Positions 7,559 to 14,609 of a stretch of DNA of 14,674 bases are shown one piece after another. The translations under genes and the position numbers were made by a program. Position 1 is the stretch's first letter; each line of letters begins with the position of its first letter. Where the stretch lies: positions 1-14,674 of the forward strand of contig JAIPCS010000069.1 in assembly GCA_021738105.1 (NCBI GenBank). The letters run 5' to 3'. The notes under the pieces were generated by a model that saw only the letters and a list, made by a program, of their open reading frames with translations, was not told the origin of the DNA and ran no database searches. This stretch comes from Sulfuritalea sp. (GTDB lineage Bacteria; Pseudomonadota; Gammaproteobacteria; Burkholderiales; Rhodocyclaceae).

Positions 7559-8155
7559 ATGTCTGAACGTATCTACATCTTCAAGCGCTTCGAGCGATTC
7601 TGGCATTGGACACAGGCGGGTCTGATCATGTTCCTGATGCTCACCGCCTTTGATATCCATGGCACCTACACCATCTTCGGTTTTGAGAAGGCGGTGGCTT
7701 ACCACACCATCGCCGCCTGGTCGCTGGTCGGTCTCTGGGTCTTCGCAATCTTCTGGCACTTCACCACCGGTGAATGGAAGCAATACATTCCGACCACGGA
7801 AAAAGTCATGGCGATGGTGCATTACTACTCCGTAGGCATATTCAGGAATGAGCCCCACCCCTTCCGTACCACCCAGTTGCGCAAGCACAATCCGCTGCAA
7901 CGTCTGGCCTATCTCGGCATATTGCTGTTTGTTGGCCCGTTGATCTGGGTGACCGGTTGGCTGTATCTGTTCTACGCAGACTGGGCGGCGTGGGGGCTGG
8001 ACAAGCTGCAGTTGGAATGGGTTGCCACCGGCCACACGATTGGCGCCTTCCTGATGCTTGCCTTTCTTATCGCTCACGTCTACCTGACGACAGCGGGTCA
8101 CACGCCAACGGCACATATCAAGGCGATGATCACCGGTTGGGAAGAAGTCGACTAA
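7559..8155 (+). CDS. Four-helix membrane b-type cytochrome (b561/FdnI-like)
   Basis: A 198-residue inner-membrane protein with four hydrophobic helices at about residues 14-33, 48-68, 113-137 and 154-177. Histidines placed as in di-heme cytochrome b subunits of formate dehydrogenase, hydrogenase and thiosulfate reductase are visible: His16 (FWHW), His49 (AYHTIAAW), His159 (GHTIGAF) and His173 (IAHVYL). Such subunits exchange electrons between the quinone pool and a periplasmic partner. Its position 11 bp after the octaheme gene makes the octaheme cytochrome, perhaps through the next small cytochrome c, the likely partner. ATG 7559 is used because the AGGGAGA at 7546-7552, overlapping the upstream stop, is then well spaced and the protein starts just before helix 1. 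A longer frame from 7469 runs back into the octaheme gene and is rejected. Confidence 0.87.
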   Translation: MSERIYIFKRFERFWHWTQAGLIMFLMLTAFDIHGTYTIFGFEKAVAYHTIAAWSLVGLWVFAIFWHFTTGEWKQYIPTTEKVMAMVHYYSVGIFRNEPHPFRTTQLRKHNPLQRLAYLGILLFVGPLIWVTGWLYLFYADWAAWGLDKLQLEWVATGHTIGAFLMLAFLIAHVYLTTAGHTPTAHIKAMITGWEEVD

Positions 8156-8184
8156 CCGAAAATATTCTTAGAAGGAGTCTGACC

Positions 8185-8571
8185 ATGAAATTCATTAAAA
8201 CACTGACACTGAGTGCCGCACTTACCATGCTGGCGGCTTCGGCCTTTGCTTATGACGGCAACTGGAAAGTCGGCCGAATTTACTATCGCAGCGTATGCAC
8301 CTCTTGTCACACAGCGTTACCGATCGGTTCGATCAATCCGAGCACAAAAACCAAGGCGCAATGGACGGCTTATCTCGATGCCGACAAGCATGGCAAGGGC
8401 AAGGAAACCGTCACGCAGTACATCAGCAAGGCGTATCGCGCCAGCATCAAAGCCAGCAACAAGGCGGCGGAAAAGTTTGCGGCGAACCCGGATGAGCAGC
8501 TTGCAGCCGACATCAAGGCTTTCCTGATCAAAGGCGCCAAAGACGGAGACTCGCCGGCAAGTTGCAGCTGA
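8185..8571 (+). CDS. Small monoheme cytochrome c of the OTR operon
   Basis: A 128-residue precursor with a signal peptide (MKFIKTLTLSAALTMLAASAFA) and one heme motif, CTSCH, at residues 38-42. Both methionines (Met1 and Met15) lie in the signal peptide, so the mature protein has none and cannot use the usual His/Met ligation. His69 (DADKHGKG) is the only other histidine, making bis-His ligation a candidate. A lone Cys127 sits in the tail DSPASCS. The region after the heme is Lys/Ala-rich and helical. GAAGGAG at 8171-8177 supports ATG 8185. Placed between the b-type cytochrome and the permease, it probably relays electrons between the membrane subunit and the octaheme protein. I do not recognise a named subfamily. 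Confidence 0.85.
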   Translation: MKFIKTLTLSAALTMLAASAFAYDGNWKVGRIYYRSVCTSCHTALPIGSINPSTKTKAQWTAYLDADKHGKGKETVTQYISKAYRASIKASNKAAEKFAANPDEQLAADIKAFLIKGAKDGDSPASCS

Positions 8572-8598
8572 TCGCAGACCAATCCATGGAGAACGGAA

Positions 8599-9843
8599 AT
8601 GAGCGGCGAAAGCGGTTCGATTTGGCTGGCGGGGTTTAAAGCCGACTACGAGAAAATATTTGTCGAGGAGTGGTCGCCATTTGTCGGTGCGATGCTGCTG
8701 GTCTTCGTCGTCATCGGCCTGATGGCCAGCGGCATGGTCTGGGGTGTTTTCGGTGGCGTCAAATACTGGGGAGACTGGTTTAACAACCTGATCGGGCTCG
8801 GCCCGCTGCTGGGTGTTCCCCACGATCTCGAAGGCTTCACCATGTATCGCTTGTCGCTGATGAATATCACGCTGTTGCTAGGTGCTTTCTCGGCGGCACT
8901 GCTTTCGCGTCAGTTCAGTCCCAATCGTCCGCCCAAGCTCGAATACATCTGGGCGGCACTGGGCGGATGTATGCTGGGTATCGGCGCTGCTTTGGCAGGT
9001 GGCTGTACCACTGGGGGTTTTTTCGAACCGGTACTGCACTCTTCACCGGCCGGGTGGGCAATGTGGTTGGGCTTGCTGGCCGGGGCGGCAATCGGACTCA
9101 AGCTGCTGCTGTGGACGCTGGACAACATCGAATGGGGCATGCAGGCGCCACCCGCGCTGGAAATTCCCGACAGTGTCAGGCAGAAATACCCCCTGCTGGG
9201 TTTGGCCGTGATCCTAGCGGTGCTGTTCTGGGCTACCCAATGGTATGGCTCGGCAAACGAAAAACTGGTGACTCGAGCCGTGATCGTGCTGGCCGGTTTT
9301 GCCATCGGTTTCATCATGCACCGTTCGCGCCTGTGTTTCGCTCGCGCTTTCCGCGAGCCCTTCATGACCGCTGAGGGCGACATGACCAAGGCAGTGATTC
9401 TGGCGCTGGCGATCGGCATTCCAATTGCTGCATTGTTGTTCGAGAAAAAGGTGATCGATCCCTACCTTGCCATTCCCCCCAGGTTTTGGGTCGGCTCATT
9501 GCTCGGCGGTCTGATATTCGGCATCGGCATGGTGTTTGCCGGTGGTTGCGCCTCCGGGTCCCTGTGGCGGATGGGCGAAGGACACATCAAGTTGTGGGTG
9601 ACCATGTTCTTCTTTTCCTGGATGGGATCGACGGCCAGCGCCGTGTTCAAGAACCTGGGATTGACATCCATCGACGAATCCAATGTCGAGTTGTACGAAA
9701 AAACAAAAGTCGGCTTTCAGGCGTATCTGCCTGAAATGATCGGCAGTTGGGGCTGGACGCTATTGATTGGAGGAGGACTGCTGCTGCTTTGGTATGCGCT
9801 GGTTCGTTACAACGAAAGCACTGAAAAATTCACTCTTCTGTAG
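8599..9843 (+). CDS. YeeE/YedE-family permease (TsuA-like, thiosulfate/sulfur import)
   Basis: A 414-residue polytopic inner-membrane protein with two sulfur-transport repeats. Conserved glycine-cysteine motifs match the YeeE/TsuA family: LAGGCTTGGFF (Cys136), MHRSRLCFARAF (Cys246) and FAGGCASGSLWR (Cys317). The three cysteines correspond in motif context to those that pass thiosulfate through Spirochaeta thermophila TsuA. An extra Cys124 occurs in GGCMLG. E. coli YeeE imports thiosulfate with the TusA-like YeeD; no TusA-type gene is present in this window, and the next gene is an exported rhodanese instead. The gene follows the small cytochrome c by 27 bp, with GGAG at 8589-8592. Thiosulfate import is the best inference; other sulfur or selenium compounds are possible. 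Confidence 0.9.
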   Translation: MSGESGSIWLAGFKADYEKIFVEEWSPFVGAMLLVFVVIGLMASGMVWGVFGGVKYWGDWFNNLIGLGPLLGVPHDLEGFTMYRLSLMNITLLLGAFSAALLSRQFSPNRPPKLEYIWAALGGCMLGIGAALAGGCTTGGFFEPVLHSSPAGWAMWLGLLAGAAIGLKLLLWTLDNIEWGMQAPPALEIPDSVRQKYPLLGLAVILAVLFWATQWYGSANEKLVTRAVIVLAGFAIGFIMHRSRLCFARAFREPFMTAEGDMTKAVILALAIGIPIAALLFEKKVIDPYLAIPPRFWVGSLLGGLIFGIGMVFAGGCASGSLWRMGEGHIKLWVTMFFFSWMGSTASAVFKNLGLTSIDESNVELYEKTKVGFQAYLPEMIGSWGWTLLIGGGLLLLWYALVRYNESTEKFTLL

Positions 9844-9852
9844 GAGATCATC

Positions 9853-11010
9853 ATGAGAACGAAACGAGTTGTCTTGTTCGCCGCGGTCCTGGCCTGTCTG
9901 GCGGCGACCCCTCTGGTTTATTCAAATGCGGCATTCGCTGCTGACGCGGCGACCATTCAGGTCAAGGACGGCTACTACACAAACCTGGTCGATTTTGATT
10001 TCATGAGCCAGAACGTGGACATCCCGCCGAAAAAGGGCGTAATGATCATCGACTCTCGCCCGGCAAAACGTCAATATGATCCCGGGCATATTCCGGGTGC
10101 GATAAATATTCCGGATAGCCAATTCGACAAGCACATCGCAGCACTGCCCCAAGACAAGGCGACGCTCCTGCTGTTCTATTGCGGCGGGGTGGACTGCATG
10201 CTGAGCCACAAGTCGGCATTCAAGGCCGAGAAGCTGGGTTACAGCAACATCAAGGCTTACCCGGCCGGCATGCCCGACTGGAAAACCAAAGGCGGACCGG
10301 TATCGGTATCGGCAGCGCACATCAAGAAACTGATTGATGAAAAAGCCACATATGCTCTGATCGACGCACGGCCGAAGCGGGTTGCTGACAAGGGCATGAT
10401 TCCTACCGCCATCAATATCTCGGACTCGCAGTTTGATCAGAATGTCGACAAGTTGCCAACCGACAAGGCGACCACGCTGATCTTCTATTGCGGCGGACTG
10501 GAATGTCTGCTTTCGGACAAGTCTGCAGCCAAGGCCAGGAAACTTGGCTACACCAATGTAATGACCTATCCGCCGGGTTATCCGGAATGGGCGAAGCTGC
10601 ACGGCGCGGCGGAACCGTCGAGTGGTGGGTCAGGTAGCGTGGGCGGAGCAGCTCCGACTGCGGCGGCGCTGGTTGCGGGCAAGAAAAAGGGCACGGTCAC
10701 GGTGGCTTCGTTCGAGAAGGCCTGGAAGGACGCTCCGGGTTCGCTGGTGCTGGTAGACGTGCGCGATGCGAAGGAATTTTCTGCTGGTACGATCAAGGGT
10801 GCCGTGAATATTCCGATGAACGAGCTCGAAAAGAAAATGGATACACTGGCTACCGACAAGCCGGTGATTTTTGTCTGTGGCACAGGTGCCCGCGCCGGCG
10901 AGGCCTACGATACGGTGACAACGCTTGGTGGCAAGATTCAGGCATTTTTCATTGATGCCGAGATCAAGTTCAACGCGGACGGAAGCTATAGCATGGTGCA
11001 GAAGAAGTAG
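9853..11010 (+). CDS. Exported triple-domain rhodanese-like sulfurtransferase
   Basis: A 385-residue precursor with a signal peptide (cleavage near Ala29 in AAFAADAA) and three rhodanese domains at about residues 36-148, 152-250 and 283-372. The third is set off by a Gly/Ser/Ala-rich linker (254-279). The candidate persulfide cysteines are Cys110 (FYCGGVDC), Cys213 (FYCGGLEC) and Cys342 (FVCGTGAR). Domains 1 and 2 are closely similar and arose by internal duplication; each has a second cysteine five residues on (Cys115, Cys218). Domain 3 has the more classical loop ending in Arg. A periplasmic carrier of sulfane sulfur is the likely role, perhaps handing sulfur to the permease 9 bp upstream or handling products of the octaheme enzyme. 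GTAGGAGAT at 9840-9848 supports ATG 9853. Confidence 0.93.
   Translation: MRTKRVVLFAAVLACLAATPLVYSNAAFAADAATIQVKDGYYTNLVDFDFMSQNVDIPPKKGVMIIDSRPAKRQYDPGHIPGAINIPDSQFDKHIAALPQDKATLLLFYCGGVDCMLSHKSAFKAEKLGYSNIKAYPAGMPDWKTKGGPVSVSAAHIKKLIDEKATYALIDARPKRVADKGMIPTAINISDSQFDQNVDKLPTDKATTLIFYCGGLECLLSDKSAAKARKLGYTNVMTYPPGYPEWAKLHGAAEPSSGGSGSVGGAAPTAAALVAGKKKGTVTVASFEKAWKDAPGSLVLVDVRDAKEFSAGTIKGAVNIPMNELEKKMDTLATDKPVIFVCGTGARAGEAYDTVTTLGGKIQAFFIDAEIKFNADGSYSMVQKK
10036..10605 (+). repeat. Internal duplication of rhodanese domains 1 and 2
   Basis: The segments 10036-10296 and 10345-10605 encode homologous domains offset by 309 bp (103 codons, catalytic Cys to catalytic Cys). They share a 14-base identical block, TTCTATTGCGGCGG, at 10174-10187 and 10483-10496 covering the active-site Cys. 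The proteins agree along INI.DSQFD, LP.DKAT, FYCGG and KLGY.N. The remaining DNA differs enough that the duplication is not recent. Confidence 0.75.
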
Positions 11011-11436
11011 ATGACAGAGTTTGAGCGCCTATACACCGGCCGCCTCTGGTCGGTGATGGGCTGGGACCAGCTGACGGCATTCTGGCAATGCATCAATCCT
11101 GCCGCCGGCTGGTATCTGCAGGCGGGCGGCACCTCGCCAGTGCCGACTTTTGCTGATGCCGCTACCGTCAGCGCTTTCATTGAGCGCATCGACATCCTGT
11201 TGCGGTCCGACCATCATGAGTCCTATTGCGGCATTGTGTATGCCGATGACCTCGAAAACCCTCGCTTGATCAAGATTTTCGACCCAAACAATCTGGGTTC
11301 TTCATGCGGTTCATCAAAAAGTCCGACACCACCGGGCTGGGTCATGAGTCGCGTCGCGCCCGATGGAGTGCTTGCCGCCCGCCCCGCCCCCGAAAACAGA
11401 AGGCGCTGGTGGCGAAGTTTGCTCGGAGATAGCTAG
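11011..11436 (+). CDS. Unrecognised 141-residue protein, last gene of the sulfur operon
   Basis: I do not recognise the family. The ATG directly follows the rhodanese stop codon (0-bp gap), so translation is probably coupled. There is no signal peptide and no clear membrane helix, suggesting a cytoplasmic protein. The N-terminal 60 residues are rich in aromatics (LYTGRLWSVMGWDQLTAFWQ, AGWYL) and look helical. The middle holds the motif IKIFDPNNLGSSCGSSKSP (residues 87-105) with Cys99 in a Gly/Ser loop, plus Cys27 and Cys73. The end is Pro/Arg-rich with RRRWWRSLLGDS. Genuine coding is supported by the tight junction, the lack of an alternative frame and normal composition. Its place in the operon suggests an accessory or maturation role for the cytochrome/sulfur system; this is inference only. 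Confidence 0.72.
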   Translation: MTEFERLYTGRLWSVMGWDQLTAFWQCINPAAGWYLQAGGTSPVPTFADAATVSAFIERIDILLRSDHHESYCGIVYADDLENPRLIKIFDPNNLGSSCGSSKSPTPPGWVMSRVAPDGVLAARPAPENRRRWWRSLLGDS

Positions 11437-11520
11437 GCGGTTCCCGCCCGTATTCGCGGTTTTAGCCCTCCTCGGCTTGAGGCATAGTGCGTGCTACTCG
11501 CTCCCAGCAGGCACAAGACC

Positions 11521-11913
11521 ATGCCCGATCGCACCTCTCTCAAGTTTCTGGTCGTCGATGATTTTTCGACCATGCGCCGTATTGTACGTAACCTATTGAA
11601 AGAATTGGGTTTTAGTAATGTTGAGGAGGCGGCGGATGGTGCCGCCGCACTGGCCAAGCTCCGCGACGGAGGATTTGAATTTGTTGTTTCCGACTGGTGT
11701 ATGCCGAACATGGATGGTCTGACTTTATTGCGTACGGTCAGGGCCGATACTCAACTGAGCAACCTGCCCTTTATCATGATTACCACCGAAGCAAAAAAAG
11801 AGGATTTCAACACCGCGGTGCAAGCGGGAGCCTCGGGCTGCATCGTCAAACCGTTTAATGCCGCCACACTGCAAGAGAAGCTGGACACAATTTTCGAGAG
11901 TATGGGTATTTGA
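11521..11913 (+). CDS. cheY: CheY-type single-domain response regulator
   Basis: A 130-residue receiver domain very close to E. coli CheY, which when phosphorylated by CheA binds FliM and changes flagellar rotation. The phosphorylation machinery is intact: Asp13 and Asp14 ([10 protein letters not shown]), phospho-acceptor Asp58 ([11 protein letters not shown]), Thr88 and Lys110 (VKPF). Numbering runs one ahead of E. coli. Two positions are unusual: Cys60 replaces Asn59 at acceptor+2, and Cys107 replaces the switch residue Tyr106. ATG 11521 is chosen because it gives the normal CheY length; the ribosome site is poor, and a longer start at 11491 would add ten residues unlike CheY. No other chemotaxis or flagellar gene is in the window. 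Whether it acts at the flagellar motor is uncertain. Confidence 0.92.
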   Translation: MPDRTSLKFLVVDDFSTMRRIVRNLLKELGFSNVEEAADGAAALAKLRDGGFEFVVSDWCMPNMDGLTLLRTVRADTQLSNLPFIMITTEAKKEDFNTAVQAGASGCIVKPFNAATLQEKLDTIFESMGI

Positions 11914-11960
11914 TCCGTCAAGCCGTTCGCTATACCTGACAAATTCTATCGGATATAGTT

Positions 11961-11979
11961 GGACCTCTGTTTGAGGTCC
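11961..11979 (+). promoter_or_regulatory. Hairpin enclosing the ribosome-binding site of the DUF255 gene
   Basis: GGACCTC (11961-11967), a 5-nt loop, and GAGGTCC (11973-11979) form a perfect 7-bp inverted repeat. The GAGG of the right arm (11973-11976) is the ribosome site for the ATG at 11983, with a 6-nt spacer, so the stem would hide it. No run of Ts follows, which argues against a terminator. A role in limiting translation, or as a thermosensor or protein-bound operator, is inference. Confidence 0.55.
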
Positions 11980-11982
11980 GTC

Positions 11983-13980
11983 ATGACACTGCCACTGCTC
12001 AACCGGCTTTCCGCCGAAACTTCACCCTATCTGCTACAGCACGCCGAAAATCCCGTTCATTGGCAGCCTTGGGATCAGCAAGCACTTGCAGCCGCTAGTG
12101 AGCAAAGTCGACCCATCCTGCTTTCGGTCGGATACTCAGCCTGCCATTGGTGCCACGTGATGGCTCACGAATCGTTTGAAGATCCAGCTGTCGCTGCAGT
12201 GATGAACCGCTTGTTTGTCAATATCAAGGTGGATCGCGAGGAGCGTCCCGATCTGGATCAGATTTATCAGACGGCCCACCAGATTCTGACTCAGCGGAAC
12301 GGCGGGTGGCCATTGACGATGTTCCTTGCCCCCGACGGTATGCCCTTTTTTGGTGGAACGTACTTTCCCAAGGAAACACGTTACGGTCTGCCGGGCTTTG
12401 CTGACCTTTGTGAACGTGTGGCCGACGCCTTTGCGAATCGCCGCAGCGATATCGACACGCAGAATGCCGAATTGCGCCGTGTGCTTGCCGCGACTGTGCC
12501 GGAAAGTACAGAGTCGGAAGCGGGGTTCAACGCCGAACCGCTGGCAGCGGCAGAAAAATTGCTGGAGCGCGGGTTTGACCGTCGCAACGGAGGGTTTGGC
12601 CGCGCGCCAAAGTTTCCCCATCCGACGGACCTTGCATTTCTCCTGCGTCGAAGCAAGGCAGAGTCCCGCAAAATGGCCCTGACCACGTTGAAGCGAATGT
12701 GCGAGGGTGGTATTTACGACCAGATCGGTGGCGGTTTTTGCCGTTACAGCACAGACGAGCGCTGGGAAATACCCCACTTTGAAAAAATGCTCTACGACAA
12801 CGGCCCGCTTCTCGCATTGTGTGCAGACGCATGGGCTCAGACCAGCGACGCGCTGTTTGCCAGGGTCTGCAATGAAACTGTCACCTGGATAACAAGAGAA
12901 ATGCAGCATCGGGACGGCGGGTACTACTCCTCACTAGATGCCGATTCGGAGGGCGAGGAAGGTAAATATTATGTTTGGGACCTGAGCGACATCGAGCGCG
13001 CGCTCACTCCGAAAGAGTCGGCTCTGGCGATACGGCACTGGGGTTTCGATGGACCGCCAAATTTCGAAAGTCGCCATTGGCATGCAAAAGTTGCCTGTTC
13101 TTTGAGCGATGAGGAGAGACTGTTGCTCGTTTCTGTTCGCGAAAAACTGTTTGAAAGCAGAGAAAAGCGGGTCCGTCCCGCGCGCGACGAGAAGCTGCTA
13201 ACCAGCTGGAACGCGTTAATGATAGAAGGCATGACTCATGCTGCCCGTGTTTTTGATCGCGCCGACTGGCTCAAAGCGGCGCAGCGCGCAATGGATTTCA
13301 TCCGCAGCACGATGTGGAAGGATGGACATTTGCTGGCGACCGCAAAAGACGGTCATGCGCACCTTGATGCCTATCTCGATGACTACGCATTCTTGCTCGC
13401 CGCCCTGCTTGAACTGATGCAGGCAGAGTTTCGTCAAAGTGACCTGGCGTTCGCCACCGAACTCGCCGATAGCCTGCTGGCCCGATTTGAAGACCGCGAT
13501 GCAGGAGGATTTTTCTTTACCGCACACGACCATGAACAACTGATTCATCGTCCCAAAACCGGGCACGACAATGCAACTCCGGCCGGAAATGGTGTCGCTG
13601 CGTTCGCTCTTCAGCGTCTGGGTTATCTGCTCGGTCACAGTCCCTATTTAGAAAGCGCGGAGAAAACCCTGAATTTGTTTTGGCCACAAATAAGTCAGTC
13701 AGCGGCCGGATATGGAACTTTGCTGCACGTTCTGGAAGAAATACTTAATCCAACGGAAACAGTAATTCTTCGTGGACCCAATGAGTTACTCACGGTCTGG
13801 CGCAGGAAACTAGGTGCGAATCCGTCGCGAATGGTGCTCGCGCTCCCCAATGGAACGGCCAATTTGCCCGAAGCTTTGAACAAACCCGAAAGCGATCAGG
13901 TCAACGCGTGGGTGTGCAGTGGCGTTAGTTGTTTAGCTCCAACCAAAAATCTGGCGGAACTGATTCAGGGAAATCACTGA
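11983..13980 (+). CDS. DUF255 thioredoxin-fold protein (YyaL/SSP411 family)
   Basis: A 665-residue protein of the family that includes Bacillus YyaL and mammalian SPATA20/SSP411. Residues 1 to about 165 form the thioredoxin-like DUF255 domain, recognised by the N-terminal [24 protein letters not shown], the CxxC motif [16 protein letters not shown] (Cys54, Cys57) and [13 protein letters not shown]. The remainder is an (alpha/alpha)6-barrel region resembling N-acylglucosamine 2-epimerases, with [41 protein letters not shown] and [21 protein letters not shown]. The length is normal for the family. The biochemical function is not established. ATG 11983 is preferred over an upstream TTG at 11959 because of the GAGG at 11973-11976 and the conserved N-terminus. 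No signal peptide is present, so it should be cytoplasmic. It lies 69 bp after cheY. Confidence 0.93.
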   Translation: MTLPLLNRLSAETSPYLLQHAENPVHWQPWDQQALAAASEQSRPILLSVGYSACHWCHVMAHESFEDPAVAAVMNRLFVNIKVDREERPDLDQIYQTAHQILTQRNGGWPLTMFLAPDGMPFFGGTYFPKETRYGLPGFADLCERVADAFANRRSDIDTQNAELRRVLAATVPESTESEAGFNAEPLAAAEKLLERGFDRRNGGFGRAPKFPHPTDLAFLLRRSKAESRKMALTTLKRMCEGGIYDQIGGGFCRYSTDERWEIPHFEKMLYDNGPLLALCADAWAQTSDALFARVCNETVTWITREMQHRDGGYYSSLDADSEGEEGKYYVWDLSDIERALTPKESALAIRHWGFDGPPNFESRHWHAKVACSLSDEERLLLVSVREKLFESREKRVRPARDEKLLTSWNALMIEGMTHAARVFDRADWLKAAQRAMDFIRSTMWKDGHLLATAKDGHAHLDAYLDDYAFLLAALLELMQAEFRQSDLAFATELADSLLARFEDRDAGGFFFTAHDHEQLIHRPKTGHDNATPAGNGVAAFALQRLGYLLGHSPYLESAEKTLNLFWPQISQSAAGYGTLLHVLEEILNPTETVILRGPNELLTVWRRKLGANPSRMVLALPNGTANLPEALNKPESDQVNAWVCSGVSCLAPTKNLAELIQGNH

Positions 13981-14009
13981 TTTTCAAGGAAACGTGATTC
14001 CGGTAATAT
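13981..14009 (+). promoter_or_regulatory. Weak candidate promoter for the cytochrome c551 gene
   Basis: TTTTCA (13981-13986) and TAATAT (14004-14009) are separated by the ideal 17 bp and each match the sigma-70 consensus in 4 of 6 positions. They sit just after the DUF255 stop codon and would start a leader of about 60 nt before the cytochrome ATG. The hexamers are imperfect, so confidence is low. Confidence 0.3.
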
Positions 14010-14073
14010 CCGTGCCGGCTTGCTCCATCGTTATTTCTGTCAATCATTTTTTAAACACCAAAAGGAACTCAAC

Positions 14074-14382
14074 ATGAAATCTGTCTTGATCACCGCGCTG
14101 GTTGCTGCCGGCGTTCTGGCTTCGGCCCCGGCTTTCGCCAACAAGGACCTTGCCACCAAGAGCGGCTGTCTCGCCTGCCACGCAGTCGACAAGAAGATGG
14201 TCGGCCCCTCGTATCTAGATGTCGCAAAGAAATACAATGCCGGCGACGAAGCCAAACTTTTCGACAAGGTCCGGAAGGGTGGCAAGGGCGTATGGGGCCC
14301 GATCCCGATGCCGCCGAACTCGGTCGTCAAGGACGCCGATCTGCACACTTTGATCAAGTGGATTCTCGGTGGTGCGAAGTAA
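14074..14382 (+). CDS. Class I cytochrome c551/c552
   Basis: A 102-residue precursor: signal peptide MKSVLITALVAAGVLASAPAFA, then an 80-residue mature cytochrome, the typical size of c551/c552. Heme attaches at CLACH (residues 32-36); the axial Met79 lies in the hallmark GPIPMPPN segment; MVGPSYLDVAKKY and the C-terminal helix LHTLIKWILGG complete the family pattern. Such proteins shuttle electrons in the periplasm, for example from the bc1 complex to oxidases, nitrite reductase or peroxidases. AAAGGA at 14060-14065 precedes ATG 14074. It is probably transcribed alone: a strong terminator follows, and an upstream gap carries a possible promoter. Unlike the Met-less cytochrome of the sulfur operon, this should be a normal high-potential His/Met protein. 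Confidence 0.94.
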   Translation: MKSVLITALVAAGVLASAPAFANKDLATKSGCLACHAVDKKMVGPSYLDVAKKYNAGDEAKLFDKVRKGGKGVWGPIPMPPNSVVKDADLHTLIKWILGGAK

Positions 14383-14405
14383 ACAAGCTGTTGTAAACGC
14401 AATTT

Positions 14406-14443
14406 AAGCCCAGCCCCGTCCTTTGGACGGGGCTGGGCTTTTT
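14406..14443 (+). terminator. Strong Rho-independent terminator after cytochrome c551
   Basis: A perfect 16-bp stem (14406-14421 pairing with 14425-14440, core GCCCAGCCCCGTCC), a TTT loop and a following T run (14439-14443) make a textbook intrinsic terminator, 23 bp after the cytochrome stop codon. The left end also has As facing the Ts, so it may work in both directions. It is the only convincing intrinsic terminator in the window. Confidence 0.95.
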
Positions 14444-14467
14444 GTGAGGTGTCATATGCGTTAGCGA

Positions 14468-14496
14468 TTGACAAGTGCCTACGAGAAGGCAAGAAT
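14468..14496 (+). promoter_or_regulatory. Candidate sigma-70 promoter for the terminal lipoprotein gene
   Basis: A perfect TTGACA (14468-14473) is followed after 17 bp by AAGAAT (14491-14496, 4 of 6 to the -10 consensus). It lies between the terminator and the next start codon and would give a leader of about 107 nt. An alternative is TTGGGC at 14553-14558 with TAAAAT at 14577-14582 (18-bp spacer), nearer the gene. The choice between them is open. Confidence 0.4.
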
Positions 14497-14609
14497 CGCA
14501 ACGCTTGATGTTTCGTTTTTCGACGAACATTGGTTTTTCTCTGAGTGGAGCATTGGGCTTAGTCCGTTGCCTCTACTAAAATTCTCATTCGACCTGATGG
14601 AGCAACCTT

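Noticed and set aside
11265..11280. Second FNR-like site (TTGATCAAGATTTT) inside the unknown gene
   Set aside because: The right half matches only 3 of 5 bases and it lies well within coding sequence, so chance is the better explanation.
11436..11448. Small inverted repeat GGCGG-TTC-CCGCC after the unknown operon gene, as a terminator
   Set aside because: Only 5 bp of stem and no T run directly after it; too weak to call as the operon terminator.
11910..11921. TTGATCCGTCAA between cheY and the DUF255 gene as an FNR box
   Set aside because: The half-sites are spaced too closely and the right half is incomplete compared with TTGATnnnnATCAA.
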